A stretch of 64,000 nt of DNA from VAZQ01 sp963817015 (lineage in GTDB: Bacteria > Pseudomonadota > Alphaproteobacteria > Rhizobiales > Xanthobacteraceae). The position numbers were made by a program, and so were the translations under genes. The stretch spans positions 1 through 64,000 of the forward strand of contig CAWFMV010000009.1 in NCBI GenBank assembly GCA_963817015.1, read 5' to 3'. How positions within the stretch are numbered: position 1 is the stretch's first letter; every line of letters begins with the position of its first letter. Below the pieces are notes generated by a model. It saw only the letters and a program-made list of their open reading frames with translations. It had not been told where the DNA came from and did not search any database. Positions 40,390 to 48,117 of the stretch are shown here, in pieces.

Positions 40390-40914
40390 CTATTCCTTCA
40401 TATAGAGCGCGTGGCAGGTATCACAGCCGATGCCGAGCGCGCGGTAGAGCCGCTTGACGTCATCCTCGTTGTCGGTGCGCCGTAGCTCCAAGGCCGTGTT
40501 TGCCGCGGCCGCCGCCCGGCGGGAGAAATCAGCAAACTCTATCCAGATGTCCGGCGACGCAAAGGTGTCCTTCACCGGGTCGAGATCGACATCCTCTTTC
40601 CATTGGTTTGAGCTTGGCGGAAACAGATGTGGGAAGGCCATAAGCATCGAGGCGATGTTGTCGGCGCACTCGCGGCTGACGTCGGGATCGATGCGTCGCT
40701 CCGAGATCATCTCCTGGATCTTGTCCATATTGTTCATGATCGAGTCCATGAGCAGCTTGCGCGCGGCGATCACGTCGCTCGTCGTGTCCTGCGCGCGTGA
40801 AACCAAGGGATTCGCAATGGACATCGCAACGGCTGTCACAAGGCAGCTCACGATCAGCCCGGCGCAGGCGATGCGCTGTCGCAGGCGGAGTAGAGTTTGG
40901 GCGAGGCCGGGCAC
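40390..40914 (-). CDS. class II cytochrome c (c'-like)
   Basis: A 174-residue exported protein with signal peptide or anchor in 1-40 (IACAGLIVSCLVTAVAMSI), a four-helix-bundle body (RKLLMDSIMNNMDKIQEMIS, ECADNIASMLMAFPHLFPP, DFSRRAAAAANTALELRR) and the heme site CDTCHALYMKE near the extreme C-terminus, as in cytochrome c'. Heme would be five- or six-coordinate; residue M in the first helix could be the distal ligand. The GTG start is uncertain. Only 5 bp from the FGE-fold gene, implying a shared function. Confidence 0.85.
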   Translation of the reverse strand: MPGLAQTLLRLRQRIACAGLIVSCLVTAVAMSIANPLVSRAQDTTSDVIAARKLLMDSIMNNMDKIQEMISERRIDPDVSRECADNIASMLMAFPHLFPPSSNQWKEDVDLDPVKDTFASPDIWIEFADFSRRAAAAANTALELRRTDNEDDVKRLYRALGIGCDTCHALYMKE

Positions 40915-41053
40915 CTGTCACCCTTTGAGCTGACTTGCGCCGCGAATGGCGCGAACGTCACGATGGACGAACTATCCGCTTGCGCGGGGGGCCGATCAAG
41001 AGGCGCGTATCCCCTCCACCTGCCATCGTTAATGACCTCAGGCGAGGTTACGC

Positions 41054-41791
41054 CTAGTTGACGCCCTTCCTCACGGTGTCGTTGGCAGCGATCTCGATGA
41101 TCATCTTCTTGAGGATCGCGTCAGCGAATGTCTCGAAGTCCTTCGCCACGATCATGAACGCACCCGGGCCGCCGATCACGTAGTCGCGGTAATATTGATC
41201 GAGATAGGGCTCGACCGCCAGGATCGGCAATCCGTTGATGGTGACGTCCTTGGCGACCGCCTCGTCGCGGGCGCGGATCACCGAACGGCCGCCGTTATTG
41301 GAGCCGTCGCCGGAAATGTCGATGACTTGCCGCTCGGTCTTGAACGGGGCCTGCGGGAACATGGCCATCGCATAGTCGATTGCGCCTGAGATCGAGGTGC
41401 CGCCGCCGAACAGCTGGCGCGGCGTATTTTCGATGACCGCGGCGGCCGATTTGATGGAAGCCTCATCCTTGATCAGTGTCCAGGGCAGCACGACCGACTG
41501 CAGGAAGGGGCCCGTCCACTGCACCATGCTGATGGCGATCGACTGCGTGCGGCCTCCCATCACGGCGCCAAGAACACGGGGGTTGCGAAGTGCTGCCACA
41601 TAGCCGCGCTTCTGCAGCTCGAAGCGGTAGCGGTCGACGCTACCGGAGGCGTCCACCATAAGCGCAAGCTTGAGGTCGGCCTCGGTCTGGGCGCGGGCCG
41701 GCGCCTGCGCGCCGAGCAAGGCGGCCGCCAGAACCATGAGCACAAGGCTCACGCGGCATCGATTCAGCGTGGCTGCTGCCTGACGGCTCAT
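41054..41791 (-). CDS. DUF1194 protein with VWA domain
   Basis: A 245-residue exported protein: signal peptide 1-35 (cleavage after ARAQ), then a von Willebrand A domain with the MIDAS motif LMVDASGSVDRYRFELQK, SIAISMVQWTGP, FGGGTSISGAIDYAM (the Thr of MIDAS) and VIDISGDGSNNGGRSV (the Asp). These are the DUF1194 signatures. It is a periplasmic or secreted adhesion-type protein. The function is unknown. It lies 139 bp from the cytochrome c' gene in the same direction. Confidence 0.9.
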   Translation of the reverse strand: MSRQAAATLNRCRVSLVLMVLAAALLGAQAPARAQTEADLKLALMVDASGSVDRYRFELQKRGYVAALRNPRVLGAVMGGRTQSIAISMVQWTGPFLQSVVLPWTLIKDEASIKSAAAVIENTPRQLFGGGTSISGAIDYAMAMFPQAPFKTERQVIDISGDGSNNGGRSVIRARDEAVAKDVTINGLPILAVEPYLDQYYRDYVIGGPGAFMIVAKDFETFADAILKKMIIEIAANDTVRKGVN

Positions 41792-41926
41792 CGGATGAAC
41801 CTCCCTCCGGTATTTCTGAGAATTCTGACTGATAGCGGGCGCCGCGTCGACTCGCTTTGCGGCTCGGGAGGAATTAGATTAGGGCGGCAAGGTGGCGGTA
41901 AGAGCACGCCCCGAGAGCACACCACG

Positions 41927-42178
41927 ATGGATCAGCGCCGTCCCTCCGATATTGCCCGCCGCAGCGCCCGCGTTCTCGCGGGCAGGGCGATCCGTCGTGG
42001 CGTTGATGCCTTCCGGCGCGACACCTACTCGTTACCGCGCGCGGCCGCGCGCGAGAAGGCGCGCGAGCTGCTGCGCCGCTTTCCCAAAGCCGCCTACCAG
42101 ACCGAGATCGAGAGCTGGCGCGTGCTGCCGGGCGATTGCATCGAGTTCACGGTTCGCCGGCTGCCAAGCGCGGATTGA
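41927..42178 (+). CDS. small basic protein, function unknown
   Basis: An 83-residue protein, Arg/Ala-rich (SDIARRSARVLAGRAIRRGV, AREKARELLRRFPKAAYQTE), with an aromatic/hydrophobic end IESWRVLPGDCIEFTVRRL. I do not recognise the family. The C-terminal part looks like a folded protein, the basic N-part could bind nucleic acid or acidic partners. It has no signal peptide or membrane segment. Divergent from the DUF1194 gene; ATG 41927 is the first Met in a frame that is open from farther upstream. Moderate support only. Confidence 0.55.
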   Translation: MDQRRPSDIARRSARVLAGRAIRRGVDAFRRDTYSLPRAAAREKARELLRRFPKAAYQTEIESWRVLPGDCIEFTVRRLPSAD

Positions 42179-42247
42179 AGCGCGTAACATCTACGGCCGC
42201 CCGCGCGTATTCCTCACCATCGAAAGGTCGATCGCTGAGGACGCCCC

Positions 42248-42742
42248 ATGCGCAGATTTGGCCGCGGTTTCATCATCTTTCTGGTTGGCGGCCTGTTTGG
42301 CACCGGTTTTGGGGTTGCGCTTGGATTCTTCTTTTTTCCATTCGTTTTTCCGCCGCCGCCGGCGGCCGAAATGCTGGCCGAGGCCGAGCGCACGGCACTG
42401 GTCGCGACCGGAACGTTCATTCACGCCAACTCGTCCGACCCGGTGCACTGGGGCAAGGGCAAGGTCAGCGTCCATGAGCGCGCAGTATTCCTCGAAAGCG
42501 ATTTCGAGGTCGGGCCCGGTCCGGCATTCCACGTCTACCTGGTGCCCAAGATGACGATTCGCAGCTCGTCAGACCTGCAGGGCATCAAGCACGTGGATCT
42601 CGGGGGGCTGCGCGCCTTCAAGGGCAGCCAGCGCTACGCGATTCCCTCTGGCGTCGATCTCAAGGATTATCCGAGTGTCATCATCTGGTGCGAGGCGTTC
42701 AGCGTGCTGATCTCGCCGGCGGACCTGCAGCTCGTGCAGTAG
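42248..42742 (+). CDS. DM13 domain protein
   Basis: A 164-residue membrane-anchored protein. The N-terminus is a TM helix (FIIFLVGGLFGTGFGVAL, FFFFPFVFPPPP), then a DM13 domain with GTFIHANSSDPVHWGKGKVS, FEVGPGPAFHVYLVP, HVDLGGLRAFKGSQRYAIPS and the single conserved Cys in IIWCEAFSVLISPADL. DM13 domains are thought to be redox-linked extracellular modules. It is oriented outward by the N-terminal anchor. TauE follows 61 bp downstream, so co-transcription is possible. Confidence 0.9.
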   Translation: MRRFGRGFIIFLVGGLFGTGFGVALGFFFFPFVFPPPPAAEMLAEAERTALVATGTFIHANSSDPVHWGKGKVSVHERAVFLESDFEVGPGPAFHVYLVPKMTIRSSSDLQGIKHVDLGGLRAFKGSQRYAIPSGVDLKDYPSVIIWCEAFSVLISPADLQLVQ

Positions 42743-42803
42743 GGCTCTGCGCCGCTTTCCAGGGCACAAGCGCGGCGAGGCAGGCTACAATACCTGCCAA
42801 CCG

Positions 42804-43571
42804 ATGCTCGAATCGCTCTCATCCGCCCTGGCCGGCATCTCAATCACCCAGTTCGCTCTCATTGCGGGACTGGCGCTGTTTGCGTCGATCGTGGGCGGCG
42901 TCTCGGGCTATGGGACAGGCGCACTGATGCCGCTCGTGCTGGTCCCGATCTTCGGGCCCGAGCCGGTCGTGCCGATGCTGGCGATCTCGGCGCTGGTCAA
43001 CAATGCAAGCCGGGTCGGGGTCTATCGCCACCTCGTCGACTGGCGCCGTACGCTGGTCGTGTTGCCAGCGGCGCTGCCACTCTGCCTGCTCGGCGCCTGG
43101 GGCTATACCAAACTCACTGGCCGTGGCGCCGGTCTCCTGATCGGCACGATGATGATGTTGAGCGTGCCGCTGCGGCGCCTGCTCAAGCGACGCGGCTTCG
43201 GGCTCTCGGACCGTGGCCTCATGATCAGCTCGGCCGGCTGGGGTGCCGTCGCGGGCGGCACGACCGGTGCTGGCGTGATGCTGCTGTCGATGCTGATGGC
43301 GGCGGGCCTGCAGGGCGCTGCCGTGATCGCGACCGACGCAGTGATCTCGATCGGCATCGGGGTCGCCAAGGTGTCGGTGTTCGGGCTTGCCGGCTCGCTC
43401 GGGGTGCGCGAGCTGGCGATTGCGAGTCTGATGGGTGCGATGGCGATCCCAGGCGCCTTCATTGCGCGGACAATGGTCGACCGCATGCCGCTCAAGGTGC
43501 ACACCGTGATCCTGGATGCGGTTGTGATCGCGGGTGGTGTGATGATGCTCGCATCCGCGTTCACGCGCTGA
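42804..43571 (+). CDS. TauE/SafE-family membrane permease
   Basis: A 255-residue polytopic membrane protein with about eight helices in two pseudo-repeats. Motifs: LFASIVGGVSGYGTGALMPL (the G-x-G-x-G pore-lining motif), PMLAISALVNNASRV, and in the second half GWGAVAGGTTGAGVMLLSML and LMGAMAIPGAFIARTMVD. TauE/SafE proteins export or import organosulfonates, sulfite and related anions. The substrate cannot be read. It is convergent with the PcfJ-like gene, ending 3 bp from it. Confidence 0.9.
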   Translation: MLESLSSALAGISITQFALIAGLALFASIVGGVSGYGTGALMPLVLVPIFGPEPVVPMLAISALVNNASRVGVYRHLVDWRRTLVVLPAALPLCLLGAWGYTKLTGRGAGLLIGTMMMLSVPLRRLLKRRGFGLSDRGLMISSAGWGAVAGGTTGAGVMLLSMLMAAGLQGAAVIATDAVISIGIGVAKVSVFGLAGSLGVRELAIASLMGAMAIPGAFIARTMVDRMPLKVHTVILDAVVIAGGVMMLASAFTR

Positions 43572-43574
43572 CGC

Positions 43575-44738
43575 TCAGCGCTCGATCGCCGCCCAGCGCA
43601 GCCCATGCTCGTTCGCCCACCGCTTCACCGCCGCGACCTCGTTGCCGTAGGGGAGTCGATTGGCAAAGCCGCGGCACTGCACGATGGCGCCATCGTTGCG
43701 CACCTCAATGGTGACGCCACGGTTGATGTGGCCAAGCGGAAATTCGCTGGTGAGTGACCAAATCGAAACCTGGCCATTCATGCAGAGATGCTTATAGCTC
43801 GCCACACAGTGATGCATGCGCTGACCTTCGCGGAACAACTCGTTGCCGGTCTTGATCTGGCGGAGGCGCCAGATGGCCTTCTTCTTCTCGCTGCCGGCCT
43901 CGTAGTCCACATCGGGGATCTGCCGGCCGGCCCAGCTGCCGCCGCCGATGACGTTGTGCTTGCGCAACGCGCGATGCCATTCCTCCCGACGGCGTCGCAG
44001 CGCATGCAGGCTGCGGCCCTTGAGCGACATTCCCGCGTTCTCGGTTTTTGCGACGCGCAGATAGTCGATCAGGTCGTTCATCTCGTGCAGCGGCACAGGA
44101 TTGCGAGCGAAGAAGCGCGCGACCTCCTTCCACCAGGCGGAAGCAATCGAGTGGCGAACGAGCTGACTTTGCCCAATCCGGCGCGCGATCTCGCCGCGCT
44201 CGGCCTGCGCGCGTGCGATCGCATACCAGAGCGCCTGCTGGCTCGACGTCACGTCGTCAGGCGCGGTTAGAAAATGATGCGTCTCAAGCTTGGTGAGATA
44301 GGGCGACGTGTGCTGCTTGTAGAGCGAGCCGCCTTGAGCCGCGACAAGATACCAGCGCCGCAGGTCGGGCTCGATTTCCATGTCCGCCGGCGTGTCGGGC
44401 AGTTCGGCTACTCGGTCGACAAGATCGTCGGTGAATTCGTCGAGCCAGGCGTTCTCCAGGTGTGCGGCGACGCGGTAGCGCGCGAACGAGAAGCGTACCA
44501 GGTCGATGAAGCGTCGCTCCTCGGAGCGGCTCTTGATCCGGCAGCGCCAATCCTCCGGCGCACGCAGCGCATAGCCGCACAGCGTCCTGATCTTGTTGTG
44601 GTACTCGGCCTTGAAGTCGTCGTAGCGCTCGACCGCGCGCGGTCCGACGTCACGCTTGGAATGTGCTTCCAGCACGGCGCAAATAGCGCGCTCGACATCG
44701 CGACGGCGCGCTTCGCGCGATTTCAGTTTCTTGCCCAT
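43575..44738 (-). CDS. PcfJ-like protein
   Basis: A 387-residue cytoplasmic protein with a helical, Arg-rich N-part and a C-terminal PcfJ domain: IWRLRQIKTGNELFREGQRM followed by HHCVASYKHLCMNGQVSIWS and TIEVRNDGAIVQCRGFANRL. The hallmark is the MHHCVASY motif. PcfJ was first named on conjugative plasmids, but chromosomal relatives are widespread and of unknown function. The codon use resembles the neighbours. No mobile genes are near, so acquisition by transfer is not shown. A CTAGGCG/CGCCTAG hairpin (44757-44774) lies just upstream. Confidence 0.8.
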   Translation of the reverse strand: MGKKLKSREARRRDVERAICAVLEAHSKRDVGPRAVERYDDFKAEYHNKIRTLCGYALRAPEDWRCRIKSRSEERRFIDLVRFSFARYRVAAHLENAWLDEFTDDLVDRVAELPDTPADMEIEPDLRRWYLVAAQGGSLYKQHTSPYLTKLETHHFLTAPDDVTSSQQALWYAIARAQAERGEIARRIGQSQLVRHSIASAWWKEVARFFARNPVPLHEMNDLIDYLRVAKTENAGMSLKGRSLHALRRRREEWHRALRKHNVIGGGSWAGRQIPDVDYEAGSEKKKAIWRLRQIKTGNELFREGQRMHHCVASYKHLCMNGQVSIWSLTSEFPLGHINRGVTIEVRNDGAIVQCRGFANRLPYGNEVAAVKRWANEHGLRWAAIER

Positions 44739-45014
44739 AGATCGCTCCAGACATGGCTAGGCGTTCCCGCCTAGTCGGCGGGATCGAACAGCTTTGTGAT
44801 CTGTCGAACCGCATGTCTGATCTCCATGAGCGCGATGAGCATGCGCGCAATAGGCACACACCATCTCGGCGCGCAGCCTTAGACGCGAGATTTGTGGCCA
44901 ATTTCGGGATGTGTGTGAACGTAATAACGCTCAGCGCCGTCGCAATGTCTCGCGGCGCAGCGCAGATTCCTGAAGCTGGAAACTTGGTAGGGGCAGGGGC
45001 CGATCGTGCGGCGA

Positions 45015-45224
45015 TCAGGCGCTCCTGCGCGCGGCTTCCTCGTCCTCGACATCATCCTCGAGCAGGTCGCCCTTGGTGAGAGCGATGCCCGGTATCGTTT
45101 CGCGGAAAAACTCTCCGCTGTCGCCAATCCACACGCACTCGATGTTGTCCTCGTCGACGACAACAACCGTCAGCGCCTGACTGCCCGACTTCAAATACAC
45201 AACGTCTCCTGGCTCGAAAGCCAT
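45015..45224 (-). CDS. YodC/DUF2158-like small protein
   Basis: A 69-residue acidic protein: MAFEPGDVVYLKSGSQALTV and VVDEDNIECVWIGDSGEFFR, the beta-barrel YodC/DUF2158 layout. The tail DDVEDEEAARRSA is acidic. The function is unknown. ATG 45224 is chosen because GAGGAGG lies 8 nt before it; an upstream Met at 45272 has no ribosome-binding site and adds only charged residues. Single gene on this strand between PcfJ and the AAA ATPase. Confidence 0.78.
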   Translation of the reverse strand: MAFEPGDVVYLKSGSQALTVVVVDEDNIECVWIGDSGEFFRETIPGIALTKGDLLEDDVEDEEAARRSA

Positions 45225-45386
45225 GGCTTCAGCCTCCTCATCATGATTCGAATCATCGTGCTCGGCGTTCATGACAACAAGTTGTTCGCGGCCATTGTGC
45301 ACAGCGCTCCTCTTCTCATGCGTGACATTAAAGTCACTCTAGCATCGGGCGGTGCGGCAGACAGAACCGCTTTGCGGCTCTTTCGC

Positions 45387-46581
45387 TCAGTCATCTTCTT
45401 CACCCTCTTCGCCAAAATCGCCGCCGAGCCGAAGTCCCTCGATCCAGGTTTCGCCCTTGCGCTTAATGACCGTGCGCGGCGTAACGGCGCCTGCGGCAGC
45501 GAAAGCGGCAGCCAACCGCTCGGAATGCGTCACCACCCAGATCTGCGTGCGTTTGGATGCCGCGATGATCATGCGAGCCAAAGGCTCGAGCAGGTCGGGG
45601 TGAAGGCTGGTCTCAGGCTCGTTCAGGGCGATAAAGGTGGGCAGGCGATATCCCAGCAACGCTCCGGCCAATCCCAGATAGCGAAGCGTGCCGTCCGAAA
45701 GCTCGCCGGCTTCGAACACGCGCATGGGATAGTCCGGCATGAGCAAGCCAAATGACGCGGAGCGCCCGGGTTCTGGCACAACGAGCTTCGTACCCGGAAA
45801 GGCATCGTCGATCATGCGGTCGAGGTCGACCGTATCCTGCCGGATATGCACAAGCGTAGCGAATACCGCCGCCAGATCGGTTCCGTCGGATGCCAGCGTC
45901 GCAGTTGTGACGGCGAGGCACGGCTGTCGCAGCGGTGAGGTACGGTCCGTGCGCATGTCGTGGTAGAACCGCCACTCGACGCATCGTCCGCCGCAACGCA
46001 TGGATGTCGGGAGAGCGCCCGGGGTCTTGCAGCGCTCCCAGCGCGGTTTCGGAGGCCAACAAATCGATCCCAAGCGGTTCGCGCTTGCCCTCCTCATTGC
46101 GCAGGAAAGCGGCCGGCCCCTTGCGCTCCAGGAGAGCAACCGTGCGTCGCCCGTGATGATGGGTGAGCGTTTCCTCTTTGATCTGCGGCTCTAGCAGGAA
46201 GGCGGCGCCGGTCGGCACGCGAAGCCCCACGTCGATCTTGTACTGTTGCACGAGCCCGGCTTCGACCGCATAGCCGACTTCGGATTGGCCCTCGGGACTT
46301 GCTCCTAAACTCACCGAGAGCCTGATACGGACCGGGCGATTAGGGGTTCGCTTGCCGGCCCAATAGGCCGACTCCATCCCGCCTTCAGATGCCAGCTCAC
46401 GTGCCAGCGTGCCTGCGGCGGAGGCCTGCAGCAGTTGCAGTGCACGATAAAGATTGGTCTTGCCGACGCCATTGGCTCCGACGAATACGGTCAGTCGTCC
46501 AATTGGAAAGCGGATATTGCGTAGCGATCGATAACCGGCCGCACCGAACTCGCAAATCTGCAAAGCAGACGTCACGGCCAC
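45387..46581 (-). CDS. RecF/SMC-like AAA ATPase (frameshifted)
   Basis: A 397-residue ABC/RecF-type ATPase (AAA_21-like) once a surplus base near 45990 is removed. Walker A FVGANGVGKTNLYRAL near residue 35, after the conserved GAAGYRSLRNIRFPIGRL; Walker B and signature region in LNEPETSLHPDLLEPLARMI, then IWVVTHSERLAAAF. An ABC-signature-like GELSDGTLRYLGLAG precedes. Such OLD-like/RecF-like ATPases may act in DNA maintenance or defence; no nuclease partner is adjacent. The GTG start lies 10 bp into the end of hemF. The break is again best explained as a sequence error. Confidence 0.82.
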
Positions 46582-47528
46582 TTTACGATCGGCGGCATCG
46601 AGGACAGGATCGAATCCACGTTGCCGCCGGTGCGCAGCCCGAACACGGTGCCGCGGTCATAGAGCAGGTTGAACTCGACGTAGCGTCCGCGCCGCATCAA
46701 TTGCTCCTCGCGCTCCGCCTCGCTCCAGGGCGTCGCGAAATTGCGCCGCACGAGGTCGGGATAGATCTTGAGGAAGGCGCGGCCGACGTCCTGCGTGAAG
46801 GCGAAGTCCGCATCCCAGTCGCCGGAGTTCGAGCCAGTCGTAGAAGATGCCGCCGATGCCGCGCATCTCCTTGCGGTGCTTGAGATAGAAATACTCGTCG
46901 CACCAGGTCTTGAATTTCTGATAGGGCGCGACCGCCGCATGAGCGTCGCAGGCTTCCTTCATGGCGGCGTGGAAATAGACTCGTGTCGGAGTCCTCCTGG
47001 GTGCGGCGCCTGTCGAGCACCGGCGTGAGGTCGGCGCCGCCGCCGAACCAGGCTTTGGTGGTCACCACGATGGCGCGTGTTCATGTGCACGGCCGGAACA
47101 TGCGGGTTCTGCAGGTGAGCGATCAGCGAGATGCCGGATGCCCAGAACCGCGGATCATCGGTCGCGCCCGGGATCTCCTTGCGGAATTCGGGCGCGAACT
47201 CGCCGAACACGGTCGACACGTGGACGCCGACCTTCTCGAACACGCGACCTTTCATGATCGCCATGACGCCGCCGCCGCCTGGGTCGGCTTTAGCCGACCC
47301 AGCACTTGAATTGCCGATCTCGGGTAAACCCGAGATCGGTTGCGCGCCAGTATGGTCGGCGCGCTGCCAGGGCGTGCGCACAAACCGGCCCGCCGCGCGG
47401 TCTACGAACGGCGCGCCATAGGGCAGGTCGTCCTCGATCGCCTCGAAGGCCGCGCAGATGTCGTCGCGCAGGCGCTCAAACCATGCGCGGGCGCAAGCCT
47501 TGCGGGCCTCGGTTTGTCCGGCGTCCAT
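46572..47528 (-). CDS. hemF: oxygen-dependent coproporphyrinogen III oxidase HemF (frameshifted three times)
   Basis: Aerobic heme synthesis step converting coproporphyrinogen III to protoporphyrinogen IX. After repair of surplus bases near 47070, 46990 and 46840 it is about 317 residues. Hallmarks: GGGGVMAIMKGRVFEKVGVH, STVFGEFAPEFR, SLIAHLQNPHVPAVHMNTR, VTTKAWFGGGADLTPV, AHAAVAPYQKFKTWCDEYFY, HRKEMRGIGGIFYDW, RRNFATPWSEAEREEQLMRR and YVEFNLLYDRGTVFGLRTGG ending SMPPIVKWP. A 27-residue in-frame palindromic insert (AQPISGLPEIG ... GSAKADP) lies before GGGG. The downstream ATPase start overlaps its stop. All segments are conserved, so decay is unlikely. Confidence 0.92.
47278..47358. repeat. 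In-frame bipartite palindromic element within hemF
   Basis: Two perfect hairpins: GGGTCGGCT-TT-AGCCGACCC (47281-47300) and CCGATCTCGGGT-AA-ACCCGAGATCGG (47314-47339), 13 nt apart. On the hemF strand they encode GSAKADP and PISGLPEIG. HemF proteins normally run straight from the TPWQR region to GGGG, so these ~27 codons look inserted. Reading frame is kept. Confidence 0.75.
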
Positions 47529-47563
47529 GTCAGACCTTCTAGGACACGGCCGGATCGTGGTCC

Positions 47564-47639
47564 AGTGGAGTGGATTTGACATTCGCGACCCGCCGGGCAG
47601 CAAGGGCGCGACGCGAATGTCAAATCCAAACTCTACTAG
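47564..47639. repeat. Hairpin element 3 of the CTAGTG/oligo-T family
   Basis: Outer stem AGTGGAGT / ACTCTACT (one G-T wobble), AA bulge (47628-47629), inner stem GGATTTGACATTCGCG / CGCGAATGTCAAATCC (16 bp, perfect), 24-nt loop, terminal CTAG at 47636-47639. It lies just upstream of hemF. Confidence 0.85.
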
Positions 47640-47651
47640 CCGCTTATAGTT

Positions 47652-47732
47652 GCTAGTGGTCCTTTGATTCTAACATTCCGGCAAAATTGCCCGCGGAAAC
47701 GGGATGCGAATGTTCAGAATCGGACCGCTAGC
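47652..47732. repeat. Hairpin element 4 of the CTAGTG/oligo-T family
   Basis: Outer stem GCTAGTGGTCC / GGACCGCTAGC (one wobble), TTT bulge (47663-47665), inner stem GATTCTAACATTC / GAATGTTCAGAATC with one bulged base. The right end carries CTAG, which includes the stop codon of the cytochrome gene (47728-47730). 12 bp from element 3. Confidence 0.83.
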
Positions 47733-48117
47733 GTGATGCGGCTTGCAGATAGGCGATGAGGTCGGCGCGGGCCTGCCGGTCGGGCATGCCCGCGAACGGC
47801 ATCCGGTTGCCGCGGAACGGCGGCGCCTGCGGATCGGCCAGATAGGCGTCGAGCAGGTCCGGCGTCCACACCACATTGGCGCGACGCATCGCCGGCGAAT
47901 AGATGAAGTCTTCGACGCCGCGGATTTGCGGCCGACGATGCCCTTGAGCTGGGGCCCACTCTCGTTCTGTCCGGCGTCGAGCGAATGGCAGGCCGCGCAT
48001 TGCTCGAACACGGCCTTGCCGCGGGCGGCATCCTGGGCGGGCGGCCTGTGCGAGGCCATCGCGCCAGCGATGGCCAAGAGATGGCAATGGAAATTCGCGT
48101 CTTGGCATTGTGCCCAC
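47728..48117 (-). CDS. cytochrome c subunit of the GMC dehydrogenase (frameshifted)
   Basis: A monoheme class I cytochrome c of about 130 residues. The heme site is in RGKAVFEQCAACHSLDAG, followed by NESGPQLKGIVGRKSA, then after a frame break near 47930 VEDFIYSPAMRRANVVWTPD, LLDAYLADPQAPPFRGNRMP and FAGMPDRQARADLIAYLQAA, with Met in RMPFAGM as axial ligand. The N-terminal region, which should be a signal peptide, also seems shifted (two competing frames near 48080-48110). It follows the flavoprotein gene at once, so it should take electrons from it. Frame damage is probably sequence error. Confidence 0.78.
   Translation of the reverse strand: MGTMPRREFPLPSLGHRWRDGLAQAARPGCRPRQGRVRAMRGLPFARRRTEREWAPAQGHRRPQIRGVEDFIYSPAMRRANVVWTPDLLDAYLADPQAPPFRGNRMPFAGMPDRQARADLIAYLQAASR

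Noticed and set aside
43575..44738. PcfJ-like gene as a sign of an integrated conjugative element
   Set aside because: No integrase, relaxase, att repeat or tRNA in the region, and the codon use is ordinary.
44757..44774. CTAGGCG/CGCCTAG hairpin as a member of the CTAGTG family
   Set aside because: Only a 7-bp stem, no oligo-T bulge and no inner stem.
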